Notes: generated by a model not told the origin, from the letters alone. Positions 9,644-19,028 are shown, counted from the stretch's first letter. The stretch is 33,360 bases of DNA from Bacteroidales bacterium (GCA_022865305.1 JALHSP010000040.1:88611-121970); one strand, 5' to 3'. Numbers and translations are program-made.

Positions 9644-10393
9644 ATGAACCTGGAACTTAAAGAAAAATTTCTCGGATTATGGAAGAAATACTTTGGTAAT
9701 GCTGATCTCCCGATTGTCTTCTATTATACTAATGGTGACGGAGGTGCTGAATGGGCAGAGAAACCCAAAGGAAGAAGCTGTATTATTTGTGAGCTTGCCA
9801 AAGTGAGAAGCGGCAGATCCATTGTTTATGATGCCGAAAGAGTTATGTGCGGTGGCGCCAGAAGATATCTTGGTTATACGGAAAAGATGAGACCGGGATT
9901 CGAATATTTCCTGTCATGCGGTAATGACAGGATCGAAGGAGAAAGATATTTACGTTCGCCTGAACTGGTAAAAGAATTTATGAAGCACCAGCGAAAATTA
10001 CCCCGTGCAGGCAGGAATATTGTTTTCAAAAGATGGGATAACCTGACTGATAACGATGACCCGGACGTGGTTATCTTTTTCACCAGGCCGGATGTATTAT
10101 CCGGACTTTTCACTCTTGCCAATTTCGATCAGGTTGAGCCAAACGGAACATTCACTCCATTTGGTGCCGGTTGTGGTTCAATAGTATATTATCCATATCT
10201 TGAAAGCAAATCTGAAAGAGAACGGGCTGTTATCGGAATGTTTGACCCCTCTGCCAGACCTTGTGTTCCTGAAGATGTTCTGACTTTCGCTGTTCCGATG
10301 AAAAGATTTGAGAAAATGGTCGGCTACATGGAAGAAAGCTTTCTGATAACAGAAACTTGGGATAATATCAGGAAAAGGATTGGTACAAATTAA
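9644..10393 (+). CDS. DUF169 family protein
   Basis: Recognised as a DUF169-type protein from the ordered motifs CIICELAKVRSG, a conserved CGGARRYLGY segment around residue 70, FLSCG, and the late GAGCGSIVYYPYLES segment. Several cysteines (CIIC, CGG, SCG, GCG) are conserved in type and suggest metal or redox chemistry, but the biochemical function of the family is not established. No signal peptide; predicted cytoplasmic, 249 residues. The promoter at 9589-9622 fits this start. A YoaP-like acetyltransferase follows after 56 bp on the same strand, possibly co-transcribed. Confidence 0.85.
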   Translation: MNLELKEKFLGLWKKYFGNADLPIVFYYTNGDGGAEWAEKPKGRSCIICELAKVRSGRSIVYDAERVMCGGARRYLGYTEKMRPGFEYFLSCGNDRIEGERYLRSPELVKEFMKHQRKLPRAGRNIVFKRWDNLTDNDDPDVVIFFTRPDVLSGLFTLANFDQVEPNGTFTPFGAGCGSIVYYPYLESKSERERAVIGMFDPSARPCVPEDVLTFAVPMKRFEKMVGYMEESFLITETWDNIRKRIGTN

Positions 10394-10449
10394 AAGATAG
10401 AAGCACAGGCTCGTAATTCCTTGTATTACGTTGTTAAAAATACATTAAG

Positions 10450-11235
10450 ATGAAAATAACCGACATCACACCCGAAAATGAAAGTCACTATTTCTGCTGC
10501 CTTGAGGAATGGTCAGATGACATGAAAGAAGCAGGAGATGGCAAACAGAAGTGGTATGAAATCATGAAAGATAAGGGCTTAAAAGTAAAATTTGCCCTGG
10601 ATGATAATAATATAATCGGAGGTATGATCCAGTACATACCGATAGAGCATTCAATGTATGAAGGTGAAAACCTGTATGTTGTGCTCTGTATATGGGTTCA
10701 CGGCCATAAACAGGGCAGAGGTGATTACAGGAAAAGAGGGATGGGAATAGCGATGCTGAAAGCTGCTGAAGAAGATGCAAAACAGCTTGGTGCAAACGGA
10801 CTGGTTACATGGGGACTCATAATACCTGTATTTATGCGTGCCTCATGGTTTAAGAAACACGGGTATAAAGTCGTTGGCAAAAGCGGTATGATGAGATTAT
10901 TGTGGAAACCATTCAATGAGAAGGCAGTTCCGCCAAAATTTATGAAACCTGTAAAGAAACCGGGAAAGGGAGAAGGAAAAGTAAATGTCACTTTGTTCCG
11001 GAATGGCTGGTGCCAGTCAATGAATATCACCTGCGAGAGGGTCAGGAGAGCATCACTGGACTTCCCAGGCAAAATAAATCTACAGGAATTTGAAACGGTT
11101 GACAAAGAAGTTCTTAAGGAGTGGGGAATAACTGACGCTGTTTTTGTTGATGGTAAGGAAATCCCTGTGGGACCTCCCATATCTTTTGATAAAATCCGGA
11201 AAAAGATCGCCGTAAAAGTGAGGAAGAAGCAATAA
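10450..11235 (+). CDS. YoaP-like GNAT acetyltransferase with C-terminal thioredoxin-like domain
   Basis: The N-terminal half (about residues 1-155) is a GNAT fold. The acetyl-CoA pyrophosphate-binding region can be seen around DYRKRGMGIAMLKAAEEDA (R/QxxGxG/A type). The C-terminal part (about 175-261) begins NVTLFRNGWCQSMN and ends GKEIPVGPPISFDKIRKKI. This two-domain layout matches Bacillus YoaP-type proteins, where the tail is thioredoxin-like. Only one cysteine (NGWCQ) remains at the place of a CxxC, so disulfide exchange is unlikely unless a second cysteine partners it. The substrate is unknown. No signal peptide. Converges on the next gene with an 11-bp gap. Confidence 0.82.
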   Translation: MKITDITPENESHYFCCLEEWSDDMKEAGDGKQKWYEIMKDKGLKVKFALDDNNIIGGMIQYIPIEHSMYEGENLYVVLCIWVHGHKQGRGDYRKRGMGIAMLKAAEEDAKQLGANGLVTWGLIIPVFMRASWFKKHGYKVVGKSGMMRLLWKPFNEKAVPPKFMKPVKKPGKGEGKVNVTLFRNGWCQSMNITCERVRRASLDFPGKINLQEFETVDKEVLKEWGITDAVFVDGKEIPVGPPISFDKIRKKIAVKVRKKQ

Positions 11236-11246
11236 GTCAGCGTAAA

Positions 11247-12263
11247 TCAGCTCCAGTATCCGTCATGATATCCCGCCTTCATCCAGGGCAGGTTTTCATG
11301 TCTGAAATATGGCGATAATAACATAGCAAATTTTAGTTTTTCATCAGCGGTCATTGGTTTGAAATTCCGTAAGATCTCCAGGTTTGAATCTACTACTTTT
11401 TTACTATCCATCCCAACTGCAATTCCGTCAGGGCCTTCAAGGGATAAGGCAAACCTCACCAGCTCTTTTACATCAATTCCAGGGATTGTCTCTTTAGGCC
11501 TTACTGTTTTCATAAGCATAATGCCCATTCCTTTTTCTTTTGCAGCGGGAATCAGAGTTCCCTGCCTGTTCTCCTTATCCGCGTCATAATGATTCATTGC
11601 AAACAGCATGCTGTCAAATCTTCCGGTATCCACCATAGCTTCTAATGCCCGGGCATTCCCATGACCTGAAAAACCTATAAAGCGGGTGACTCCTTCTTCC
11701 TTCAGCTTTGAGATAATGTCGAGTACCCCGCCTTTTCTGCAAATCCCATTCACATCTTCAACTGATTCAACAGAATGAATTTTTAACATATCAAGGTGAT
11801 CAGTCTGCAGTCTTTTCAGGCTGTCTTCGATTTCCAGCTTAGCTTTTTCAGGATCGCGTGCAGTGATTTTGGTTGAAAGAAATATCTCTTTCCTCCTGTT
11901 CTTTACAATATGACCCAGCCTTTCTTCACTTATAGCTCCGGTGGCAGAATTAACATAGCTATGAGCTGTGTCCCAATAATATAAGCCATTATCAAGGGCA
12001 TAATTACACATTTCGATAGCTTCATCCAGTGTTGCAATATTGAGGAACCTGCTGCCAAGTCCAATCGCAATCCTTGGTATCACTACCCCGGTTTTACCCA
12101 GCACAGATGTAGGTAATCCTTTGGGATCGTATTTATTCTTTACCCTTCCCCAGGTTGTATCTGAACCTGATCTCTGAGAAAATGCCACTTGAGCACCTGC
12201 AATGGCAACTCCGGCACTCAATGTCTGTTTAATAAATTTTCTGCGCGAGTAATTCTTTCTCAT
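11247..12263 (-). CDS. Aldo/keto reductase with twin-arginine-type signal (first)
   Basis: The mature part is an aldo/keto reductase TIM barrel with a full catalytic tetrad: D98 and Y103 (YYWDTAHSY), K132 (STKI) and H163 (KIHS). The N-terminus begins MRKNYSRRKFIKQTLSAG, a twin-arginine pattern (SRRKFIK) followed by a hydrophobic stretch ending near AFSQ, so export of a folded enzyme is predicted. AKRs normally use soluble NADPH, which is not expected outside the cytoplasm, so either the cofactor is carried along or the signal is only an anchor. 338 residues. Substrate unknown. A TAATTTG word on the minus strand (top-strand 12303-12309) may be its promoter. Not adjacent to other sugar genes. 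Confidence 0.88.
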   Translation of the reverse strand: MRKNYSRRKFIKQTLSAGVAIAGAQVAFSQRSGSDTTWGRVKNKYDPKGLPTSVLGKTGVVIPRIAIGLGSRFLNIATLDEAIEMCNYALDNGLYYWDTAHSYVNSATGAISEERLGHIVKNRRKEIFLSTKITARDPEKAKLEIEDSLKRLQTDHLDMLKIHSVESVEDVNGICRKGGVLDIISKLKEEGVTRFIGFSGHGNARALEAMVDTGRFDSMLFAMNHYDADKENRQGTLIPAAKEKGMGIMLMKTVRPKETIPGIDVKELVRFALSLEGPDGIAVGMDSKKVVDSNLEILRNFKPMTADEKLKFAMLLSPYFRHENLPWMKAGYHDGYWS

Positions 12264-12604
12264 GATTACTTCAATATTAATTATGATTTAAAACTGCAAT
12301 TTCAAATTATTCTACGATGGATAAAGAAAATCAGAATAGCTTCACCAATTTACAATTAATCCTGCTTTGTGGGTCCCGGGTGATGCATAAAAAATTGCAT
12401 TCTGATCATATAAAGTATAAATTTGATAATGTAACGAATATACTGATGGTGCTTTTGTCTGCCTATTTTGGTATGTCATGTTTACTTTTTTCACGTATAA
12501 ACTAGTTAGCCACAATAAATGTAAGGTTTTCGTTCTAATTCACTGGTTGCACATATACGTGTTTAATTATATATTCGAGACCAATTTTGATCCAACACCA
12601 GAAA
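12264..12604. other. AT-rich 341-bp intergenic region
   Basis: Between the divergent aldo/keto reductase and the SusC-like receptor. Short open frames here have no recognisable protein features. The likely promoter of the reductase is at its left end. I see no tRNA, terminator or convincing repeat. The base composition is clearly more AT-rich than in the housekeeping block and continues so into the receptor gene. Confidence 0.6.
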
Positions 12605-15151
12605 ATGATACAAATGACACAGATCTATTTTCTAAGTTTATTCGCATTTTTCTTGAATAATATTAGTGCCCAGGATTCTTTAAGCCTGAAACCTGACGAT
12701 TCAACAAGTCTGTCTGTCAAAGAGGTAAAGGATAAGATGGCCAGCTTAGGAGCAGTTACAGAAATCAATGCTGACGATTTTAACAAGGGCGCCATTTTTT
12801 TCACCTATGCAACTTATCCAGGGAAAGGTGCCGGGTTTTGCTTTTATGCGTACCCAGGGGAATGATCCCAATCAGGATCTGCAAATTCTATTGCGAGGGA
12901 CATCTTCTTTGTTTTTAAGTAAAGAACCTCTTTACCTGATAAATGGTATTATTGTTGAAAATCCTAATATAATTATGCCCGAGGATATTGAGTCAATCAA
13001 AGTATTAAAAAGCATTTCTGAAATAGCACCTTATGGAATCAGAGGTTCAAACGGGGTAGTTTTGATTAATACGAAAAAAGAGAGCCCGGGAAAAAGCTTG
13101 CTGTATCCTATTCCTCCTATGGATACATTGAATATATATCCAGAAAATCGGATTTTTTAACAGCACGGGAGTGGAGGCAAATAAAGCAGGACTGGGAAGT
13201 CAAAGCAGGTGCACCCTCAATATGGGATCCGGATTATTCTGTTATTACAAGGGATATGGTTGATTTTGGTGCCAGTACCGATTGGCTGAAAGAAATAACC
13301 CACGCCACATTTAGTCATGCACATAATTTATCTTTTTCAGGAAACATTAATAAAACAAAATACTATGCAGCGCTGAATTTCAGGGACATGAACGCTGTTA
13401 TAAAGAAAAGCGGTAATGAAACGTACAATGGATTAGTGTCTGGTTCGACACTTATGTTTCAAAATAAACTTAAAATAGATTTTTCTGTATACGGTACACA
13501 CACAAACTTCAGTCAATATAATACAAATCCATTTATATCATATTCAAACTCCAATATTGTAACAAAAGCTGAATATTACAATCCAACAATGCCAGTTGAT
13601 TATAAGTATACAAGTCAGGATTATTCTTATAAATATTTATATTTATTTAATAATCCTGTATTTCAGTTAAACAACACAACAGATAGACGGGAACGGGCCA
13701 ATTTTCTTGGAAGTATTCAGGCTTCCTATGAAATTCTTAAAGGATTGACTATTAATGCTCTTTATTCACAAAATCAATTGAATGAAAAATTCAGCTTTTC
13801 ACAGTTGAGTCAAAGAGACTCTGTGAATTTTGATAAATCTCTAAGTCTGAGGACTAATGACAGATCAGAAAAAACAATTTCATCCGGTCTGCACTATAAT
13901 AAGAATCTTGGTTTGCATCAGATCGACATTTCATTGAATTTTGATTATTCCCAAAATTCTGAAGAATACGATAGAAGAGATACGTCCTTTTCAGTCAATA
14001 ATATAAATTATGGAGGTTATTATTCAGGGATAGATCTGCGTTACACTTCATATTCAACATGTTTTGGTTATAATTACTTTAAAAAATATTACCTCATCGC
14101 AAATTGGTCCTTTGAGACATCAAATACGTACATTTTATATAAACATGCTAATGAAAATCTTTTTTATCCTTCAATTTCAGCAGCATGGCTTATAAGCAAT
14201 GAAGATTTTTTGAAAAAATCCTCTATCATTAATAACCTGAAATTGAGGGCAGGTTATGGGAAAAGCTATAGGGGATTAACAGCATTTTATAAGTCCTTTG
14301 AATATACATTTTTATATCAAAACACTCCAGATCCCGGACTTCATGGTGAAAAAATTACAGAATTCTATCTTGGGGTTGATCTTGGTATTCTTTCAAAAAT
14401 TATGATCTCGTTGGATTGCTTCAATCGTTATACTTATGACGGTATCGTTGAATGGAGTGTGAGCGTTCCTAATTATACGGGCCCGGGATATATCAGTAAT
14501 GACACCAAAATACGGAATAAAGGATGGGAATTGTCTGTAAATGCACAACCGGTTGAGTCTGCAAGTTTTAAATGGATGTTAAATTTCAATTTCACAAAAA
14601 CTAACAGTTCTCTATTGTCCAGCTTTAATCTGCAAAAGCCTGAGGAAGGCGATGCCATTGGTTCGTTCTATGGGTGTAAATTTGCGGGATTTACGGTTGA
14701 TGGGGAAATATTAAGCTATGATGAAAATGGAAATATTGTGGAGAATACCTGGCCCCGTCCGGTTGTTGGAAATGTACTGCCGAAGTCATATATAGGATTG
14801 ACCAACCATTTAGCATATCACAATTTCGACAGTAATTTCACGGAAGAGATAAGAACAATTGATCCAAGAGCTATCAGCAATGTTAATTTATACTTTTCCG
14901 ATTACTTTTTAGAAAAGGGCGATTTTATAAAGGTTGATAATATTTCGCTGGGATATAACTTTAAACCAAGGCATAAATATATTCCCACTACACGATTTTA
15001 TATAGCTTGTAATAATGTACTTACATTTACCAGATTTTCAGGTTGGGATCCTGAAATGGCCGGAATTACAGGCACATCACCAGGAGTTTATAAAAGTAAC
15101 TCATATCCTGTAACACGTATATTTGTTTTAGGGTTAAAATTGCTTTTATAG
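12605..15151 (+). pseudogene. SusC/RagA-like TonB-dependent receptor with two frameshifts, no SusD partner
   Basis: Begins with a signal peptide (MIQMTQIYFLSLFAFF...ISAQ) and lacks the usual N-terminal carboxypeptidase-regulatory domain. The plug reads INADDFNKGAI, then, after the frame moves by +1 at a 7-T run (12795-12801), SPMQLIQGKVPGF and later YGIRGSNGVVLINTKKE. The frame ends at 13160, but the sequence resumes by a compensating shift at the A-run 13144-13147 (one A short), giving SDFLTAREWRQIKQDWE. After that, an intact barrel of over 600 residues runs to a typical C-terminus (SNSYPVTRIFVLGLKLLL). With both repaired, the protein is about 848 residues. Two single-base homopolymer indels may be assembly error or early decay. 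No susD gene follows. A TTG-initiated extension to 12587 is less likely than ATG 12605 or 12614. Confidence 0.85.
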
Positions 15152-15293
15152 AAAAATCTTGTTTTTAACGGGATGGTTTTAATATAAATTTACTTTGGCT
15201 AACATGGGCAATAAAGTAAAAAAGCTTAATGACAGGTAACGGGCAACAGGCTGCAGGAGAATCCTCCAAAAATCAATAATTAACTCGGATCTC

Positions 15294-15328
15294 TGCGCCC
15301 TGAGCCTTTAGCCTTGAGCCCTGCGCTT
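15294..15328. repeat. Degenerate 7-bp tandem repeat (five units, TKAGCCY core)
   Basis: Five consecutive 7-mers: three central units of the form TKAGCCY, flanked on each side by a TGCGCYY unit, so the array is roughly symmetrical. It stands out as GC-rich in an AT-rich gap. I see no palindromic fold strong enough for a terminator. Confidence 0.55.
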
Positions 15329-15454
15329 CATCACTTACTTACTTAATTGCCGGGCCGTCATATGCAATCCTGACAATAACAAAGAAAATTTAAGAATTAA
15401 ATATTAAAAGAATACAGATATTTACGTAAAATAAAAATCAAAATAATTATTTCA

Positions 15455-15461
15455 GGGAGGA
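15455..15461 (+). promoter_or_regulatory. Strong Shine-Dalgarno sequence, unusual for this genome
   Basis: GGGAGGA-type sequence (AGGGAGG and following ATAGACT) directly precedes the ATG at 15468 with good spacing. Other genes in this window do not show such a site, in line with the weak use of Shine-Dalgarno sequences in Bacteroidota. It fixes the start of the VOC gene and hints at an outside origin. Confidence 0.7.
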
Positions 15462-15467
15462 TAGACT

Positions 15468-15854
15468 ATGAAATTTGATCATGGAGCATTTCAGGTGTCA
15501 GATATTAATAAAGCGATAAAGTTTTATATAGAAAAGCTTGGATTTAAATTAAAATCTCAATCAATTAATGAAGAAGAACATGAAGCATACGCATTTATTG
15601 AATTGGGTGAAGCGCGAATAGAATTGATTCAGGATTTAATTACTCCATTTAAAAAACAAGAAATAGTAAAACCATTTTGTCCGCATTTTTGTATGGAAAT
15701 TGATGATATGAAAAAAGGGATGGAATTGTTGAAAAAGAATAATATAAATATAATAAGAGGACCATTAGAGATAAAAGATGAAGAAACCTGGGTTTATTTT
15801 TCCGATCCGGATAATAACATCCTGGAATATATCCAATGGTACAAGAAAAAATAA
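15468..15854 (+). CDS. VOC-fold (glyoxalase/bleomycin-resistance-like) protein
   Basis: 128-residue protein of the vicinal-oxygen-chelate superfamily with two beta-alpha-beta-beta-beta modules. Possible metal ligands are in the family positions: H5 (FDHGAFQV), E52 (RIELI), H73 (CPHFCMEIDD) and E120 (NILEYIQW). The DPDNNILEYIQW ending is typical. The specific reaction (glyoxalase I, dioxygenase, antibiotic binding or another) cannot be decided. Codon use is very A/T-rich with many AAA, ATA and AAT codons, and the gene has a strong Shine-Dalgarno site. Both are unlike the neighbours, suggesting acquisition from a low-GC Firmicutes-like source (inference). Converges on the histidine kinase gene. 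Confidence 0.85.
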   Translation: MKFDHGAFQVSDINKAIKFYIEKLGFKLKSQSINEEEHEAYAFIELGEARIELIQDLITPFKKQEIVKPFCPHFCMEIDDMKKGMELLKKNNINIIRGPLEIKDEETWVYFSDPDNNILEYIQWYKKK

Positions 15855-15982
15855 TTGATGAAAGATTAAGTTACTTATCCAAACTGCGTGAAGGTCCGAT
15901 GACTAAAAAAATCGCTACTAACACCAACGCGGACAATAAAGCAAATAAACTTTGCATGAGTTCCTCAGCGGATTATTATTCT

Positions 15983-17413
15983 TTAAAATATCATTATGAA
16001 AGTCGCTCCTTTGCCTGGTTCTGACTTCACCTCGAGCCGTGCATGATGCAGCATCATAATCTGCTGGGACAAACTTAATCCGATTCCGGAGCTATTGGCT
16101 TTTGTAGAATAAAAAGGAAGGAATATCCGCTCAAGTACTTCATTGCTGATTCCAATCCCATTATCGGAAACAGATATCTGAACCTGTTCTGATTCATTTT
16201 TCAGAGCAATGATTGAAATCCGGGGATCTGAGGTTTCCTTCATAGCTTCAAGCGCATTCTGTATAAGGTTTATGATTACCTGCTCAATCAGCTCCAGGTC
16301 GGCTTCAATATAAAGATCCGGGGGAATAATCTGTTTCTCGAACTTAACGCCCGTTTCCTTAAACCTGGCATGGTAAAGTATGGTGATCCGTTCCAGGAGT
16401 TCATGAAGATTGACTTTCCTGATTGCCGGTTTTGGAATATGGGTAAGGCTTTTGGTGGCATTTACAAAATTTATCAGACCCTGCGTACGTGATTCAATTA
16501 TTTTTAAGCTGTGATGAATATCCTCGGTAACTTCCTCATCTATCATTTCAGGCTTTAATACTGTACCGGATTCATTTTCCAGCATCTGACTGCTCATCCC
16601 TGCCAGGTTTGTAATCGGAATAGCTGAGTTCACTATCTCATGAGATATTATATTAACCAGTTTCTGCCACGTACTTATCTCCTTGTTTACCAGTTCATCC
16701 TTTTGCCGTTCAATCTCATCTTTTTGCATTTTTAACTCAATATTCTGCAAGTCAAGTTCTTTATTCTTCCTGTTCAGTTCCTCCTCAAAACGGAAATTAT
16801 GCAATCGCAGGTAATAAATGCTGGCATTAATAAACAGGAAGATACTTATTTGAGCAATCTTGTACCAGGGATAGAAAGTATTTATCCTGTCAACAATGGG
16901 GTAATGGTCTGCCGCAAAATTGACCATTATCTTATCAATACTTAATACCAGAACAAAATAATAAGCCAGGGAAAACCAGTAGAGAAACTTTTCCTTTTTG
17001 GGATGTATTAAAAACTGTGGGATTAACGAAGCAGATATCACTACATAAGGGTAATAGGTATAACTTTCCTCTTCAACATATCCTATCAGTGTCGGGCCGA
17101 GCAGGAAAACAATTGGAGGAAGAAAAATTAAAGAGAGCCTGCTTAACTGAGGAAAACCCAATCGTGCAATTACCAGATTCAGAAAACAAACAATAAGGAG
17201 ATTTAATACCCTGAGTGTTCCATAAGACGCTGTATCAGCTGTAAGCAGAAGTATTGCAATAACAGCTATAAACAATAAAAGCATTGACATAAACATCACA
17301 AAATTAAGCTGATTGCTCAGAACAATTGTTCTCTGATCTGACTGCCTGTCTTGTCCGGCAATGCCAAGGCTGGAAATATAGTTCCAGATATTATGGATTT
17401 TGCCTGTTCCCAT
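15983..17413 (-). CDS. Membrane sensor histidine kinase
   Basis: 476 residues. The N-terminal half (about 35-205) has around six hydrophobic membrane segments and no recognised periplasmic sensor domain. A charged coiled coil (about 207-245, NRKNKELDLQNIELKMQKDE region) leads to the H-box WQKLVNIISHEIVNSAIPI with phospho-acceptor H258. The ATP-binding domain has the N box (NLIQNALEAM), the G1 box (DNGIGI), the F box (FLPFYSTK) and the G2 box (SSGIGLSLSQQI). The kinase core resembles the NtrY-like group. The signal may be sensed in the membrane. It lies downstream of the NtrC-type regulator (66-bp gap), almost certainly the same operon and a cognate pair. Confidence 0.93.
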   Translation of the reverse strand: MGTGKIHNIWNYISSLGIAGQDRQSDQRTIVLSNQLNFVMFMSMLLLFIAVIAILLLTADTASYGTLRVLNLLIVCFLNLVIARLGFPQLSRLSLIFLPPIVFLLGPTLIGYVEEESYTYYPYVVISASLIPQFLIHPKKEKFLYWFSLAYYFVLVLSIDKIMVNFAADHYPIVDRINTFYPWYKIAQISIFLFINASIYYLRLHNFRFEEELNRKNKELDLQNIELKMQKDEIERQKDELVNKEISTWQKLVNIISHEIVNSAIPITNLAGMSSQMLENESGTVLKPEMIDEEVTEDIHHSLKIIESRTQGLINFVNATKSLTHIPKPAIRKVNLHELLERITILYHARFKETGVKFEKQIIPPDLYIEADLELIEQVIINLIQNALEAMKETSDPRISIIALKNESEQVQISVSDNGIGISNEVLERIFLPFYSTKANSSGIGLSLSQQIMMLHHARLEVKSEPGKGATFIMIF

Positions 17414-17479
17414 ATAAAATTTATTTTCTGCTGTTCAGAATAAAATATTAATCATTACAGGTAAAAGAATGCCGGAAAA

Positions 17480-18874
17480 TCATTGCCCTATTCCGAAACG
17501 TGCAATCTTCCGGTACAAAGTGCTTCTGGCAATACCCAGCTCATCTGCTGCTTTCGAAAGATTACCATTATGTCTGCTCAGGGCATTGCTTATCGCTTTC
17601 TTTTCATAATCTTCAACACTGATTCCGGTTTCATCATTCAGGACGGCAGGTGCTGATTTTATTTTCAGAATAAAGTCATCCGGGGCCAGTGTTCCGCTTT
17701 TGTTCAGAATGACAGCTCTTTCTATGGAATGTGCCAGTTCCCTTATATTTCCGGGCCAGTGATATTCTTTTAGCTTCTCTATCGTTTCCTCTTTTATTGT
17801 TATTCCCTTTTTGCCATACTGATCCGAAAAAAACTTCAGGTAATAATCTGCTATGGGACTGATGTCTTCTCTTCTCTCCCTTAAAGGAGGGAGCGTTATC
17901 TCAACCGTATTAATACGATAGAGCAGGTCCTGCCTGAATTCGAACGAATCAGCCATCTTGTACAGAGGCATATTGGTGGCTGAAATCAGCCGGACATTTA
18001 CAGGCAAAGGGTGGTTGCTGCCTATCCTCACCACCTCCCTGTTCTGAATTGCTGTAAGGATTTTTGCCTGCAGGGGCAGGCTAAGATTTCCAATCTCATC
18101 CAGGAACAGAGTTCCGTCTGAGGCAATTTCAAACCTTCCTGCCCTGTCCTCCCTGGCATCAGTAAATGCACCGCGTGTATGCCCGAATAATTCAGATTCA
18201 AAAAGAGTCTCAGGAATTGCCCCCAGGTCAACATGAACAAAAGGCTTTTGACTTCTTAATGATGCATTATGCAAAGCCCGGGCTGCAAGTTCCTTACCTG
18301 TACCGCTTTCACCCATCATCAAAACGTTGGCATCAGTAGGAGCAACAGTTTTTATGATTTCCAGGATTTGCACCATTACTGGTGACCGGCTGATTATTTC
18401 AGGGGATTTTGTTTTCCTGGAATTAATATCACTTACGTGTTTGCTTTTAATCTTTCTGACATCCGTCTGAGCATGCCTGAGGCTGAGTACATTGTGAACT
18501 GATGCGACAAGCTGCTCTTTATTCCATGGTTTTATAAGAAAATCGACAGCACCCATTTTCATTGCCTGCACAGCAAGGTCGATCTCACCATAGGCAGTGG
18601 TTGTTAATACGCAGGCTTCAGGATCAATCCGGAGTATTTTACCCAGCCACTCCAGCCCTTCTTTTCCGGAGGTACTGCCCCGGGTAAAATTCATGTCCAG
18701 TAAAATAACATCATATTTACAGGCTTTGAGATATTCAGGTATCAAACCGGGACGATCCAATACATCGACTTTTGAAAAAAGTCCTCTTAATACAAGTCTG
18801 GCAGTGTATAAAACATCATTATCATCGTCAATGACCAATATGCTATCAGACCGGTCCGATTTCAAAAGGGACAT
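17480..18874 (-). CDS. NtrC-family sigma-54-dependent response regulator
   Basis: 464 residues in three domains. The receiver (1-125) has phospho-acceptor D60 (VILLD) and K115 in FLIKPW. The AAA+ domain has Walker A GESGTGKE (188-195) and Walker B GTLFLDE (254-260). The sigma-54 contact loop reads GAFTDA (235-240) in place of the textbook GAFTGA. A Fis-type helix-turn-helix lies at the C-terminus (about 428-460, NLSKAADELGIARSTLYRKI). It should activate sigma-54 RNA polymerase from a distal dyad site when phosphorylated by the kinase encoded next to it. A perfect 7-5-7 dyad is located 72 bp upstream of its start, in the divergent promoter region. An ordinary promoter resembling TTG-N20-TATCTTTA may drive this operon (weak). 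Confidence 0.96.
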   Translation of the reverse strand: MSLLKSDRSDSILVIDDDNDVLYTARLVLRGLFSKVDVLDRPGLIPEYLKACKYDVILLDMNFTRGSTSGKEGLEWLGKILRIDPEACVLTTTAYGEIDLAVQAMKMGAVDFLIKPWNKEQLVASVHNVLSLRHAQTDVRKIKSKHVSDINSRKTKSPEIISRSPVMVQILEIIKTVAPTDANVLMMGESGTGKELAARALHNASLRSQKPFVHVDLGAIPETLFESELFGHTRGAFTDAREDRAGRFEIASDGTLFLDEIGNLSLPLQAKILTAIQNREVVRIGSNHPLPVNVRLISATNMPLYKMADSFEFRQDLLYRINTVEITLPPLRERREDISPIADYYLKFFSDQYGKKGITIKEETIEKLKEYHWPGNIRELAHSIERAVILNKSGTLAPDDFILKIKSAPAVLNDETGISVEDYEKKAISNALSRHNGNLSKAADELGIARSTLYRKIARFGIGQ

Positions 18875-18945
18875 ATGAATGATTTTTAGCTGTCAACCAG
18901 CAAATATCAGTAAAGATAATAAGTGTTGCGTTATGAATCAATGCA

Positions 18946-18964
18946 TTGTAGCAAAACGCTACAA
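18946..18964. promoter_or_regulatory. Perfect inverted repeat TTGTAGC-N5-GCTACAA, candidate regulator binding site
   Basis: Seven-base perfect arms with a 5-bp spacer form a 19-bp dyad between the divergently transcribed regulator gene and the outer-membrane protein gene. The size and spacing fit enhancer sites of NtrC-family activators. Its centre lies 75 bp from the -24 part of the candidate sigma-54 promoter at 19029-19044, about 100 bp upstream of the expected start of transcription, which is the usual activator distance. That the adjacent regulator binds here is inference. Confidence 0.6.
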
Positions 18965-19028
18965 AAATAATTCAGGCTCATACACCTTCTGAATCTTATA
19001 TATCTGATTATTTTATAGTTACAACGAT

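Larger units (their letters stand above)
15152..15467. other. 316-bp intergenic region with a 7-bp tandem repeat
   Basis: No coding potential seen. It contains a five-unit 7-bp degenerate tandem repeat at 15294-15328, described separately, and becomes very AT-rich toward the right, where the VOC gene's Shine-Dalgarno sequence lies at about 15455-15461. Confidence 0.6.

Noticed and set aside
12317-12660. Two short overlapping plus-strand open frames upstream of the SusC-like receptor
   Set aside because: AT-rich, no recognisable motif, mutually overlapping, and one runs into the receptor signal-peptide region in another frame.
15836-16024. Short plus-strand frame after the VOC gene
   Set aside because: It overlaps both the VOC gene end and the histidine kinase end, with no features of its own.
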